64,000 nt of DNA, taken from positions 1 to 64,000 of the forward strand of contig DASPIL010000070.1 of NCBI GenBank assembly GCA_035629175.1, written 5' to 3'. The translations under genes and the position numbers were made by a program. Source of the DNA: Verrucomicrobiia bacterium (GTDB lineage Bacteria; Verrucomicrobiota; Verrucomicrobiia; Limisphaerales; DASXHY01). Below are positions 17,234 to 28,501 of this stretch, piece after piece. The first letter of the stretch is position 1. Every line of letters starts with the position of its first letter. Under the pieces are notes generated by a model. It saw nothing but the letters and a program-made list of their open reading frames with translations. It searched no databases and was not told the DNA's origin.

Positions 17234-17545
17234 CTACTTGCGGCGCAACAAGGCGCCCCCAATAACCAACCCCGCCACGAACGTCAGAGCGACAGCCGCG
17301 TACGGATTGCGTCGAAGCAGCTTGTCTGTCGCCTGCGCGCCATGCATCGCATGATTCTTCAAGCGTTCGCAATTCCGCTTCAAATTCTGCAGCCGCCCAG
17401 CGACTTCGCGCTGGGTTTCAATGGGAACTTCCGCCCCAATAGCACGGGCGTAGTCGTCGGCGCCTTGCACCACCATCGTCAGGTCGTCCACGAGCTTTTC
17501 GAGGGACGCGTCTTTAGAAATCAAATTTTTGAAATAAACTTCCAT
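17234..17545 (-). CDS. DUF883/ElaB-YqjD-like membrane-anchored small protein
   Basis: A 103-aa protein with a long helical N-terminal part (about residues 8-75), ending in RRNPYAAVALTFVAGLVIGGALLRRK, a single C-terminal membrane helix with a glycine zipper and basic tail. This matches the DUF883 family, whose E. coli members are ribosome-associated inner-membrane stress proteins. It is convergent with the hybrid kinase, with a 12-base gap. The family assignment is good; the function here is unknown. Confidence 0.75.
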   Translation of the reverse strand: MEVYFKNLISKDASLEKLVDDLTMVVQGADDYARAIGAEVPIETQREVAGRLQNLKRNCERLKNHAMHGAQATDKLLRRNPYAAVALTFVAGLVIGGALLRRK

Positions 17546-17625
17546 AGCAGCGGATTCAATCCAACCGAGACTTCAAGAGGAGGATGCGTGAACTGTTCGT
17601 TGACGCCATGGGGTGATCACGGCAG

Positions 17626-18066
17626 TCATTTCGTTGCACTTTCGTTCAGGTGACGCCAATAGCCGTAAATAGTTTTCGCCACCTCGACGAGCGCGTCAAA
17701 ACCGACGGGTTTGACGAGGTAGGAATTGGCGCCGAGCTCATACGCCCGTTTGATGTCGGTTTCGTGGTTCGACGAAGTGAGAATGATCACGGGCGTTTGC
17801 TTGATGTTTCCCTCGTTGCGAAGCCACGCCAGAACGTCAAACCCGCTCAGCCTTGGCATCTTCAGGTCGAGGAGTATCAAGTGAGGGAAGGGATGCTGTT
17901 GCCGATTCGAAAAGGCGTCGGTACCACGCAGATAAGCGATCGCCTGATCCCCGTCGTTCACTGACTGCAGTTCGAATCCCACCCCAGCTTTCTGGCACGC
18001 GTGCTGAAACAACAGCGCGTCGTTGGGATCGTCTTCGACGTGCAGAATATTGACTTTATCAACCAT
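17626..18066 (-). CDS. Single-domain response regulator
   Basis: A 146-aa receiver domain with no output domain. It has the acidic pair in ILHVEDDPNDALLF, phospho-acceptor D67 in LILLDLKMPRLSGFDVL, ILTSSNHETD with the switch Thr/Ser, and the Lys in YLVKPVGFDALV. It resembles the receiver at 15237 (Rcp1-type) and may be another acceptor of the same kinases, although it is on the other strand and separated by the DUF883 gene. Confidence 0.92.
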   Translation of the reverse strand: MVDKVNILHVEDDPNDALLFQHACQKAGVGFELQSVNDGDQAIAYLRGTDAFSNRQQHPFPHLILLDLKMPRLSGFDVLAWLRNEGNIKQTPVIILTSSNHETDIKRAYELGANSYLVKPVGFDALVEVAKTIYGYWRHLNESATK

Positions 18067-18142
18067 CGCGTGGGGCTATGTGGGCGACACGCTACGCCAA
18101 CCGCAATTGTTTGGAAACTCCAAATGCAGCCCGTCTGAACAC

Positions 18143-18300
18143 CCACTGGACCAGTGGTGGCAGGTTTGTTGCCTGCTGTGGAACGGGCTTCCAGGCCGGT
18201 CGAAGAAATCTCAAACGAAGCCGGGCGCATCGTGTCGTTCGTGCTTGACGGCTTTTCCGGGCGCCAAGGATGCACCCCTCTACGTCAGGCAAGATGCCTG
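18143..18300. repeat. Hairpin-rich intergenic repeat-like element
   Basis: The 341-base gap 18067-18407 contains no convincing gene but three short inverted repeats. They are CCACTGG-A-CCAGTGG (18143-18157, perfect), GCAGG/CCTGC (18160-18164 and 18172-18176) and CAGGCA-aga-TGCCTG (18286-18300, perfect). The last sits in a stretch whose conceptual translation contains RQDACATVMQ, a phrase I associate with non-coding repeats mis-annotated as protein in Verrucomicrobia and Planctomycetes; that is memory, not a search. Only one copy is visible in this window. Confidence 0.45.
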
Positions 18301-18407
18301 CGCCACCGTCATGCAGATTCTCCGCTGCGGGCCGCTTATCAAGTTTGACCAACCGCTTTTAATCACGCCCGGAGCGCTGATCGAACTTCGCAAGCAAGGC
18401 GCAGGTC

Positions 18408-19289
18408 TTACTGGATCCACCCGCGTTGCCGAAGCCAATACGTGCAATCGGCCGTCCATGGGAGCATCTTCGCCACGTTCTCGCGATTGTATTCGCGGAT
18501 GCCCAATCCAAGGCCGTGCCCGCCTTTTTCATAGATATGAAGATCGAAGGGCACTCCTGCCTTTCGTAATGCGGCGGCGAATTGAAGGCTGTTTTCCAGG
18601 GGAACCGCCTTATCCTCGAACGTGTGCCACAGAAATGCAGGCGGCGTATCCCTGGTCACCTGCAGTTCGTTCGAAAGCAGTTTCACAAGGTCCGGACCAG
18701 CGCCGGTCCCGAGCAGGTTGTTCTTCGATCCCTGATGCGTGAACTCGCCCATTGTGATCACCGGGTAGCAAAGGATGCCAAGGTCGGGACGCGAGCTGTG
18801 GCTTTCAATCGGATCGTTGCTATTGGTTTGACCGAAATCAAAATGCGTGAGCAGGGTTGCCGCAAGGTGTCCTCCTGCGCTTGAGCCCATGATACCGACC
18901 TTGTGCGGATCCACTTTCCATTCGCCAGCGCGGGCGCGCACCGTTCGAACGGCGCGCGCAGCATCCTGCAACATCACCGGATGACGGTAACCCGCGCTGC
19001 CCAGCCGGTATTTCAGGACAAAGGCGGCGATTCCATGGTCGTTCAGCCATTGCGCATAAACCCTGCCTTCATGATCGGCCAGGTGACCGTACCCGCCTCC
19101 CGGACAAATTACGATCGAAGCACCAGTCGCGTTGGTGATTGGCAGATACGGCGTGAGGGTGGGAATATCCCGTGCCTGGTCGCCCAGGGCGCCGGGCGCG
19201 CGGTCGGCCCAGAGCGGAATAGGTTGAGCTGTTTGAGCCATGGTCGATGATCCCAGCGCCAGAATCAGCAGCAACAAGCGAGCAATCAT
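18408..19289 (-). CDS. Exported alpha/beta-hydrolase esterase (BD-FAE/endoxylanase-associated type)
   Basis: A 293-aa protein with a signal peptide (ARLLLLILALGSSTMAQ). It shows the oxyanion-hole motif VICPGGGYGHLADHEG, nucleophile elbow GSSAGGHLAATLL, an acid residue in the FLWHTFEDKAVPLENS region and catalytic His in YEKGGHGLGLG. This pattern is typical of small carbohydrate esterases acting on acetylated or feruloylated xylan and of related kynurenine-formamidase-like hydrolases. A periplasmic role in polysaccharide deacylation fits the acetylxylan-esterase-like gene at 21429 and the acetyl-CoA synthetase between them. Confidence 0.82.
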   Translation of the reverse strand: MIARLLLLILALGSSTMAQTAQPIPLWADRAPGALGDQARDIPTLTPYLPITNATGASIVICPGGGYGHLADHEGRVYAQWLNDHGIAAFVLKYRLGSAGYRHPVMLQDAARAVRTVRARAGEWKVDPHKVGIMGSSAGGHLAATLLTHFDFGQTNSNDPIESHSSRPDLGILCYPVITMGEFTHQGSKNNLLGTGAGPDLVKLLSNELQVTRDTPPAFLWHTFEDKAVPLENSLQFAAALRKAGVPFDLHIYEKGGHGLGLGIREYNRENVAKMLPWTADCTYWLRQRGWIQ

Positions 19290-19403
19290 TGCGCAAGATT
19301 AAGTCCGTGATTCCGGAAACACAGGAAAAACTTCGCCAGCCCGGCTGGACCATCCGACTCGACGATTGACGCTGTGCGTCTGGTTCGGAAGACTTCGAGC
19401 ACT

Positions 19404-21407
<2,004 letters not shown>

Positions 21408-21428
21408 CAGCCGAACGCCTCTTCGCCT

Positions 21429-22763
21429 ATGCATAATACATTTGCTGTTTCCGCACGAAACCTGTGCGCCCTTGTCCTGCTGCTCTGGACGCATGGTTCG
21501 TTCGCTGCCGACGATTTCAGTGTTTCTGTTGATCGGCACAGCGGTGTCTATGAGGTGGGCGAGACGGTGCAATGGCGCATTCAGTGGCATGGCACATCGC
21601 CAGCACCTGCAAGCCGCATACGAGTGATGCGTGGGGGCCTGACCGAAGTGCAGTCGGAAAACCTGGTGGTCTCCAATGGGCTCGCGCGATATACGAGCCG
21701 CTTCGAATCTCCAGGTGCGCTGCTCGCGGAAGTGTATTGGACGGAACCGGACGGACGAAACCGTCGATCGGTCGGAGGCGCAGTCGCTGCGCCCGAACGG
21801 ATCAAAGCATCCGCTTCCCGCCCCAGGGACTTCGATCGCTTCTGGCGATCGAAAATCGAGGAACTCAAACAGATTCCAGCCAATCCGCAACTGGATCGTG
21901 CCGAATCGGGCAGAGACGACGCAGGCTATTGGAAGGTCACGCTCGACAATATCGGAAACACAAAAGTCCGTGGCCAGCTCGCCCGCCCGCTTGCAGGAGA
22001 AAAATTTCCCGCGTTGCTCATCGTGCAGTGGGCCGGGGTGTACCCGTTGTCAAAGGATTGGGTCACCTGGCCGGCTCACGGCGGCTGGCTGACACTGAAC
22101 ATCCAGGCGCATGATTTGCCTGTTGATGGCGACGACGCATTCTTCCGTGCGCAACGCCAGGGGCCTCTCGCGGATTACGCCAACCTGGGCAACACGAATC
22201 GCGACTCCAGCTATTTCCTCAGAATGTATCTCGGATGCTATCGCGCTGCAGAGTACCTGGCGAACCGGCCGGATTGGGACGGGCGAACACTTGTTGTGAT
22301 GGGAGGCAGCCAGGGAGGAATGCAGGCGCTCGCGACTGCTGCATTGCACCCGGGAATCACTGCCGCGATCGCCAACGTTCCGGCTGGCTGTGATGTTCTG
22401 GGTTCGACGATTGGTCGTGCACCGGGATGGCCGAAATGGAATGTCGCCGGCAGCCCGCTCGTCGGCGAAACCGCACGCTATTTCGACGTGGTGAATTTTG
22501 CGGCGCGCATTCAATGTCCTGTCTTGATCGGCGTTGGCCTGCGCGACGAGGTCTGTCCTCCTGAAGGCATTCTGGCCGCTGCCAATCAGATTCGTTCGCC
22601 GAAAGAAATCATTCTCCTGCCGAACGCGGGCCACAGCGGCGAGCAACGAGCCCATGAGGCGCTGGAGAATCGTCGCGATTCCGTGTGGCTTCCGGCCCTT
22701 GCCGCTGGCCGCCTGCCTCCCGTTGCAGCGGAGAGGCAGGTCTCGGAATCACGCGCTCAGTGA
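21429..22763 (+). CDS. Exported acetylxylan-esterase/cephalosporin-deacetylase-like hydrolase (AXE1 family)
   Basis: A 444-aa secreted protein with a signal peptide (LCALVLLLWTHGSFAAD). A beta-sandwich-like N-terminal region (about 28-130) is followed by an alpha/beta-hydrolase domain of the AXE1 type, which starts at ASRPRDFDRFWRSKIEELK. The nucleophile is in VVMGGSQGGMQALATAAL, the acid residue in LIGVGLRDEVCPP and the His in LLPNAGHSGEQRAHE. It probably removes acetyl groups from plant polysaccharides in the periplasm. It starts 21 bases after acsA and may be in the same transcript. Confidence 0.85.
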   Translation: MHNTFAVSARNLCALVLLLWTHGSFAADDFSVSVDRHSGVYEVGETVQWRIQWHGTSPAPASRIRVMRGGLTEVQSENLVVSNGLARYTSRFESPGALLAEVYWTEPDGRNRRSVGGAVAAPERIKASASRPRDFDRFWRSKIEELKQIPANPQLDRAESGRDDAGYWKVTLDNIGNTKVRGQLARPLAGEKFPALLIVQWAGVYPLSKDWVTWPAHGGWLTLNIQAHDLPVDGDDAFFRAQRQGPLADYANLGNTNRDSSYFLRMYLGCYRAAEYLANRPDWDGRTLVVMGGSQGGMQALATAALHPGITAAIANVPAGCDVLGSTIGRAPGWPKWNVAGSPLVGETARYFDVVNFAARIQCPVLIGVGLRDEVCPPEGILAAANQIRSPKEIILLPNAGHSGEQRAHEALENRRDSVWLPALAAGRLPPVAAERQVSESRAQ

Positions 22764-22833
22764 GGAGAGTATTCGCGTGTCAGCATTGATCGGACGGATC
22801 ACGCGCAGCGAAGAAGCGCGCACAAATTATCAC

Positions 22834-22862
22834 TTGCACAGCCTGCAGGTGCCTCGTAATGT
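22834..22862 (+). promoter_or_regulatory. Possible promoter of tRNA-Arg
   Basis: TTGCAC (22834-22839) and TAATGT (22857-22862) are separated by 17 bp, and the tRNA begins 16 bases after the -10. The -35 matches 5 of 6 consensus bases; the -10 is weak. Confidence 0.4.
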
Positions 22863-22878
22863 CACTCGCTCTTTGGCT

Positions 22879-22955
<77 letters not shown>

Positions 22956-23120
22956 ATAATGCAAGCTTCCTCAACTTCTTCTCGTTTCAAACCGTCTCTG
23001 TGCTGCTCCCTGACCGGAACCCGAAGTCGCTTGGTCGGCTCTGAGCCGCCCTATTACCGCGCTTAAGAACTCGCTCGGGTCGACAGCGTGGCTGTGAAGT
23101 GCCTCCCCGTTTTCGCGGAG

Positions 23121-23153
23121 AAAAAGCGGAGTGCGGATGAACCGCACTCCGCT
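23121..23153 (-). terminator. Rho-independent terminator of the Mn catalase gene
   Basis: A perfect 12-bp stem, AGCGGAGTGCGG (23125-23136) with CCGCACTCCGCT (23142-23153), has a 5-nt loop. Read on the minus strand it begins 8 bases after the catalase stop and is followed by a T-tract (TTTTTC). Confidence 0.9.
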
Positions 23154-23160
23154 CGGAATC

Positions 23161-24150
23161 TTACCTGCGGCCCGTGCGGGATGTGCTGCGATAACGGCGC
23201 TTTGCAGCGGCACCCCCATTCACCATAGGTTCTTCATACTTCACGTCCCCCATGGCTTTCGCGAAGTATTGGATCATGTCCGGGTCCACTCCCGGAGACG
23301 ACAACTGCGGTTCGTCGTCGAGTTCCGGCCAGGGAGCGCCCTCCGGGATCTTGTTTTCGACAATCAATTCCTCGCCATCTTCAGGATGCGGTCCATTCCA
23401 AATTTCACCGACGCGGGTGTAATCTTCGGGACTGAACCGGAAAAGAATCCGATGCAATCCTTTATCTTCGTGGCGCCGGGCCTCGGGGAACTTCTTGTTG
23501 CTGACGTCAGGAATGGGCAACAGCTTGCCGACATCGGCGCCCGTGAGCTTTTCGAGGGCCCGCGCGTACGCGACAATGTGCACGCCACCGCGGACGAGCA
23601 GGAAGCCGATCATGGCACGCGCTGTTGGATCTGAAGTCATCTCATACACCCGGATCTTGTTTGCGCGCGCGCCGCATTCGAGAAAGAAGTTGTGCAACAA
23701 ATCCAGCTTCAGGTTTCCGCTGGAGAAAACGTAGGTGCCGTTCCACGGGTTGCCCATGGAATCGACTGGCAACGCCGATTGCCCCGAGGCGATGAAGTGA
23801 TACGCATTGCGAAAGTCCTTTGCATTCGCGAGCGGCGCGTCGTTTTCCTTGGCGCCGCTTGCGGTGCGGCGATCAGCGCGTTTGGTTGTTCCGCTGCAGA
23901 GCAGGTTGATGGTGGCCGCAACCAGCTCGATGTGTGAATACTCCTCGGCGGCAATATTGGCAACGAGATCATAGAAGGGACGTAATTTGCTGCGCCCGCG
24001 AAAGTTGAAAGACTGGAACGTGTAGTTCATCAGCGTGGACATTTCGCCAAACTTCCCGCCCATCAATTCCTGGACGGCCGCAGCGGCGTTTGCATTGGGG
24101 GCTTTGGGTCTTGGCAACTCGGTGGCCAGTTTATCGATGCGCAGTATCAT
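23161..24150 (-). CDS. Manganese-containing (non-haem) catalase
   Basis: A 329-aa protein that dismutates hydrogen peroxide with a dimanganese centre. It is taken from ATG 24150 (MILRIDKLATELP). Helical-bundle ligands are visible in VQELMGGKFGEMSTLMNYTFQ (Glu) and IAAEEYSHIELVAATINLL (Glu and His), then YEMTSDPTARAMIGFLLVRGG with HIVAYARALEKL. The C-terminal tail has the family's PEGAPWPELDDEPQL. It has its own terminator just after the stop. The P450 gene lies 176 bases upstream on the same strand. Confidence 0.92.
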   Translation of the reverse strand: MILRIDKLATELPRPKAPNANAAAAVQELMGGKFGEMSTLMNYTFQSFNFRGRSKLRPFYDLVANIAAEEYSHIELVAATINLLCSGTTKRADRRTASGAKENDAPLANAKDFRNAYHFIASGQSALPVDSMGNPWNGTYVFSSGNLKLDLLHNFFLECGARANKIRVYEMTSDPTARAMIGFLLVRGGVHIVAYARALEKLTGADVGKLLPIPDVSNKKFPEARRHEDKGLHRILFRFSPEDYTRVGEIWNGPHPEDGEELIVENKIPEGAPWPELDDEPQLSSPGVDPDMIQYFAKAMGDVKYEEPMVNGGAAAKRRYRSTSRTGRR

Positions 24151-24326
24151 AAAGAGTTTCGGTGCAGTTGTTGAATGAGATCGCGCGTCGCGTGACGCGT
24201 CGAATGCAGGCACACTCTTTCAAGGAGGCAGACTCGGCAAATGGGGTGGAGACCTGACTCTATAACATGCGCGCCTCGGGGTTCCCCAACCGCTGCCGTA
24301 CGCAGGAGCGAGGATGACGGTGCGCT

Positions 24327-25481
24327 TCAGTGAAACCTCAGGGGCAATGTTGCAAATCCACTCGCAGGGTAGCTGGCGAGCGTTGCAGGCTCGTCGGCAA
24401 CCAACTGAATCCGCTCTGTGGAATTGAGCAGTTCCTCGAGGAAGGCGCGCATTTCCAGGGATGCAAGAGGCGCCCCGGGACACACATGAATGCCCGCGCC
24501 ATACAGCAGATTCTTCGCTGGATCGCGGCCGAGCCGGAATTCGTCAGGATTGCCGAACACCTTTTCATCCCGATTCGCCGAAACCCAGTTCAAAGTGATC
24601 CGTTCACCCTTGCCGATCTGCTGGTTGCCTATTTCCACAGGGCGCCTGGTGATGCGGCGATTGGAAACGAGAGGACCGCGGATGCGAAGGATCTCATCAA
24701 TCGCGGCGGGAAGGAGGTGGCGTTCCCTGCGCAGTCGATCCTGCACGTCCTGCCGTCGGGCGAGGAACTCTGCAATGATTCCAACCGCGGCCGAAATGGT
24801 GCCGATCTCGCCCGCAGTCCAATTCCGAAGAATGCTTGAAAGCTCCTCATTGCTCAGCGGGCGCTGCCAGACCTCTTCGTGCATCAAGGATGCGGTAATA
24901 TCGACATCCGGACCGGAGCCGGCGGCGCGTCTCTTCTCGAGCAGATCGTCGATGATGGCTTCGAACTCGCGCGCGATCTCCGACAGCGCTTTCCGGTCCT
25001 GCGCGAGCGTTGCGTCACGATTCCTGCGCAGCCATCGCAGCAGCGTTCCTTGCAGGGTGTCGGGCCAGCCCAGGAAGGCGCACTGCACCGCCACACCAAA
25101 CCGCGAAGCCACCTCGGACATGAACTCCACCTGTCCCCGCTGCACCAGATCGTTTACCAGGCCCTGCGCAATTTTGCGGCAAACCGGCTCGAAGGTCTGC
25201 ATGCGCTCGGGTGTGAAATATTTTTCGATGAGCCTGCGATACGGCGTGTGTTCAGGCGGGTCCATCCCGTTCGGCACTGAGAGATGCTGGGAAACGGCAT
25301 TGCTGAAAGTGTCATGATCAAGCAGGGCGCGCAGCACGTCCGCGTGTTCGTAAAGAGACCACCCGCCAGTTGAATTGTGCGCAACAGGACAACGCCGGCG
25401 TTGCGCATCGTAGTCAGCCCGCTGATCGTGAGATTGAGGTTGTGACGCGGCGTCCTGTTCAGGAAGGTGTTCGTTGTCCAT
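24327..25481 (-). CDS. Cytochrome P450
   Basis: A 384-aa soluble bacterial P450 from ATG 25481. The K-helix ExxR is in EILRIRGPLVSNRRI. The haem loop LLYGAGIHVCPGAPLASLEM supplies the axial Cys with Tyr replacing the usual first Phe. The I-helix reads NWTAGEIGTISAAVGI, where the usual AGxx(D/E)TT is modified but A-G and a downstream Thr remain. The N-terminus contains RRCPVAHNSTGGWSLYEHADV. No ferredoxin or reductase gene is adjacent. The substrate is unknown. Confidence 0.92.
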   Translation of the reverse strand: MDNEHLPEQDAASQPQSHDQRADYDAQRRRCPVAHNSTGGWSLYEHADVLRALLDHDTFSNAVSQHLSVPNGMDPPEHTPYRRLIEKYFTPERMQTFEPVCRKIAQGLVNDLVQRGQVEFMSEVASRFGVAVQCAFLGWPDTLQGTLLRWLRRNRDATLAQDRKALSEIAREFEAIIDDLLEKRRAAGSGPDVDITASLMHEEVWQRPLSNEELSSILRNWTAGEIGTISAAVGIIAEFLARRQDVQDRLRRERHLLPAAIDEILRIRGPLVSNRRITRRPVEIGNQQIGKGERITLNWVSANRDEKVFGNPDEFRLGRDPAKNLLYGAGIHVCPGAPLASLEMRAFLEELLNSTERIQLVADEPATLASYPASGFATLPLRFH

Positions 25482-25584
25482 GGGTTTCCTAGTGTTCCAC
25501 ACGGGATAGTAGACCCGCACATCCGCTCACTCAAGCGAACCATTGCGGCTCACCACGGAAGAGACTCAAGTCACGAGTGGGCTC

Positions 25585-26733
25585 TTATTCGAACCGGAAA
25601 TTAAGGCGGACGAAGCGGGGCCAATACAGACGCGCGTCGGCAACAGCATGAGAGAAGTCAAAGGAGTTCGCGACGTAGCTCAGCACGATCTCGTCGTCAT
25701 CAGCTTCGGACGGATGAGCCTTGGCCGCATAGCAGAAGACACGCGCGTCCTGCTTCATCTCGGGACACGTGTATGCGAGGCTCGGCGTGGACCATGGTCC
25801 CGCCGGATCGGCTGCGGTTCGAACCAGAATGCGATCGGATAATCCGTTTTCGTTGTAGACAAGTACGTAACGTTGGAAAGCCGGCAGATAGGTAACGGAG
25901 CATTCGGTTGCAACGTGGTCCGCAAGCGGACTCAACTTCGTGGAACCACTCTGCCAATCGCCGTTGTAATAAAACCGCCACCTGCTGAAATGTTCTAGAT
26001 CCGCTGATGGAACTTTCGCGACCACCAAACGGCGATTGCGAACTGGAACAGTAAGATCGTCATCAGTGCCGTAGACGTAAATCTCCTCACCTTTCCGCAA
26101 TACGGCTGCGCCAAAGGCCAGGTGGCGTCGGCCGGTAAAAATCGCAAACGGCAGCTTCTGTTGTTTTATATTCCAGGACGCGGGGTTGTCGTAAGGATTC
26201 GAAATGACGCCAAGCCATTGGCCTATGTGGCGAAAACCAAAAACCCCGGGATCGGCAGTTTTCTCAACTTGCGACAGAAACACATAAAGTTTCCCCCGAT
26301 GCTCAATTCCTGCCTGGAGCCAAAACCATCCCCTTCCATCGGCAGGGGTGATCAATGCATCGGGGCTCCCGTCTTCGCGCTGCTTGAAAACGAACTCGAG
26401 GCGCCCGTTGTCTCCGTTTCCAGTCTGCACTCCAATCGAATTATTAATTATGGTTGCGTTGGTCCGGCTTCCATTCCGAACTGTCCCAACCCACGTGTCG
26501 CTGAATAACCAAAGCGTGCGCTCAGCTGAAAGTGCGGCCGAATACGCGCCGTCTGCGCCGATCCACCCTTCCGTCCGCTCAAATCGTGCATTGAGTTCCG
26601 GCATCGGGGCGGCGCTCGACACGGAGAGTTCTTGATCGTTAGGGATGGCCGGATCCCGGGTGTTCCTCCGTTCGTCTGGGCTGCAGCCACACAGTATGAG
26701 GGATGCGGTGATAACCAAGAGGATCGTCTTCAT
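25585..26733 (-). CDS. DUF4185-like lipoprotein
   Basis: A 382-aa protein with a lipoprotein signal (MKTILLVITASLILCGC, lipobox LCGC, Cys17). The mature part starts near RFERTEGWIGADGAYSAAL and continues with ERTLWLFSDTWVGTVRNGSR, then repeated blade-like units with aromatic Trp/Tyr positions (GRGWFWLQAG, FRHIGQWLGVISNPYDNP, SRWRFYYNGDWQSG, RYVLVYNENGLSDRI). This is the five-bladed-propeller pattern of DUF4185/DUF5005 proteins often near glycoside hydrolases. The activity is unknown. Confidence 0.75.
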   Translation of the reverse strand: MKTILLVITASLILCGCSPDERRNTRDPAIPNDQELSVSSAAPMPELNARFERTEGWIGADGAYSAALSAERTLWLFSDTWVGTVRNGSRTNATIINNSIGVQTGNGDNGRLEFVFKQREDGSPDALITPADGRGWFWLQAGIEHRGKLYVFLSQVEKTADPGVFGFRHIGQWLGVISNPYDNPASWNIKQQKLPFAIFTGRRHLAFGAAVLRKGEEIYVYGTDDDLTVPVRNRRLVVAKVPSADLEHFSRWRFYYNGDWQSGSTKLSPLADHVATECSVTYLPAFQRYVLVYNENGLSDRILVRTAADPAGPWSTPSLAYTCPEMKQDARVFCYAAKAHPSEADDDEIVLSYVANSFDFSHAVADARLYWPRFVRLNFRFE

Positions 26734-26882
26734 TCAAGCGTGGCGGTCGTTGCCCGTTGCGCCAGATCCTGGAAAACCGCGCGCGAATGACCAAGAATAA
26801 TCACATCGCCAAAACCAATAGGCATTCCATTTTTTTCGATTTAGCCCCTGCGCCACGGGCGAATAGAGTCGGGTCCGAAACA

Positions 26883-28367
26883 ATGAAGATTTCCCGCAGA
26901 ACCTTTCTCAGGAATGCAGCCACGGCAACAGTGGCCTCGGCTGCAGGATGCATCACGATGCCGGATCGCGACGATTCAATGGTCGTGAACGATGTCCACA
27001 CGCAACTGAATCCCACGCGGGTCCACCGCGTGACTCCAGTGCGATCGATGCAAGAAGCCAGGAATGTTCTTCGCCGCGCCCGCCGCGAGCGTCGTTCCAT
27101 CAGCATCGCTGGCGGGCGTCACGCAGCCGGAGGGCAGCAGTTTGCGACAGATGTTGAACTCATCGACACGCGCTTGATGTCCCGCGTCTTGCACTTCGAC
27201 TCCGCGGCGGGGACCATCGAGGTCGAGACTGGAATACAATGGCCGCGATTGATGGGATTTCTGCGGCAGGCGCGAGTCAGCGGGAAGCCGGCCTGGACAG
27301 TCGCGCAGAAGCAAACGGGAACCGATCGGCTGAGCATTGGCGGCGCGCTCGCTGCAAATGCCCACGGCCGTGGTTTAACACTGCCGCCGTTCATAACGCA
27401 TGTTGAGTCCTTCACGTTGATCGACACGGACGGCGACGTTCACCTTTGCAGCCGCGAACACAATCCGGATCTCTTCAGCCTGGCGATTGGCGGATACGGC
27501 CTGTTCGGTTTCATATATTCGGCGACCCTTCGGCTGGTGCCTGCTCGGAAAGTGCGGCGGGTGGTGCAGTTGCTTGAGGTTCCTGAATTGCCGGGGGCAT
27601 TCGCGAACCGCATTCGCGATGGATATCTTTTTGGCGACTTCCAATTCGCGATAGATCCCAAGTCCGACGCTTTTCTTCGTCGCGGAATTTTCGCGTGCTA
27701 CGAACCCATTGCCGACTCAGCTCCGCTGCCCGCGGAGAGGAGAAAGCTCACCGCCGACGAATGGAAAATGCTGATCTATCTTGCCCACACAAATCCAACC
27801 GCAGCCTTCGAACGCTATGCAGAGCATTATTTGGCAACGTCAGGCCAGCTCTACGAGTCGGATACGCAGTACGTGAGCGATTACTTCGACCATTATCACG
27901 GCGAACTGGACACACGAATGGGAGCGACAGTTCCGGCAACTGAGGTCATTGGCGAGTTGAACGTGCCTCGCGACTCTCTTCCGCAATTCCTTGCAGCGGC
28001 AAAGGAGGAGCTTCGCCGGGACGATGCAGCGCCTCTCATCTATGGAACCATTCGGGTCATTGAGAAGGACGACGAAAGTTTTCTCTGTTGGGCACGGCAG
28101 GATTACGCGTGTGTGATCTTCAACTTGCATACACCACACACACAGGAGGGAAAGGAACGGACGGCGCGAACCTTCCGAAAGCTCATCGATCTGGCAATCG
28201 GGCGCGGCGGCAGTTTTTACCTGACCTATCATCGATACGCGACGCGTGAACAGGTGATCTCCTGTTACCCGCAGTTTCAAGCATTCCTGCAACAGAAGCT
28301 CCGTTACGACCCCGAAGAGCTGTTTCAGAGCAATTGGTATCGTCACTACAAACAGGTATTCGCGTGA
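26883..28367 (+). CDS. Tat-exported FAD-linked oxidase (PCMH/VAO-type)
   Basis: A 494-aa protein from ATG 26883. The N-terminus MKISRRTFLRNAATATVASAAGC combines a twin-arginine motif (SRRTFLR) with a lipobox-like end (SAAGC). The FAD-binding PCMH domain spans about residues 55-230: RRSISIAGGRHAAGGQQF (H78 region, a possible covalent FAD site), TIEVETGIQWPRLMGFL, LSIGGALAANAHGRGLTLPPF and FSLAIGGYGLFGFIYSATLRLVP. The C-terminal catalytic part ends with the BBE-like YDPEELFQSNWYRHYKQVF. The substrate is probably a sugar or lactone alcohol. It is divergent from the DUF4185 lipoprotein gene. Confidence 0.85.
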   Translation: MKISRRTFLRNAATATVASAAGCITMPDRDDSMVVNDVHTQLNPTRVHRVTPVRSMQEARNVLRRARRERRSISIAGGRHAAGGQQFATDVELIDTRLMSRVLHFDSAAGTIEVETGIQWPRLMGFLRQARVSGKPAWTVAQKQTGTDRLSIGGALAANAHGRGLTLPPFITHVESFTLIDTDGDVHLCSREHNPDLFSLAIGGYGLFGFIYSATLRLVPARKVRRVVQLLEVPELPGAFANRIRDGYLFGDFQFAIDPKSDAFLRRGIFACYEPIADSAPLPAERRKLTADEWKMLIYLAHTNPTAAFERYAEHYLATSGQLYESDTQYVSDYFDHYHGELDTRMGATVPATEVIGELNVPRDSLPQFLAAAKEELRRDDAAPLIYGTIRVIEKDDESFLCWARQDYACVIFNLHTPHTQEGKERTARTFRKLIDLAIGRGGSFYLTYHRYATREQVISCYPQFQAFLQQKLRYDPEELFQSNWYRHYKQVFA

Positions 28368-28501
28368 CAGCCTCGGCCTGGGGTTGTCCAGACGACTGAC
28401 CGTGCGGGGCGAACATTGGGGCCCTTGCATTCCAAACGGAACCAATCGAACTTCCGTCTACGCAAGCCTTGATAAAACCGTGAACGCGGCTGAAAAGGGG
28501 T

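Noticed and set aside
28368-28501. Possible extension of the pncB remnant or a separate small gene
   Set aside because: No NAPRTase-like residues are seen before about 28514 in any frame; the stretch holds no supported feature.
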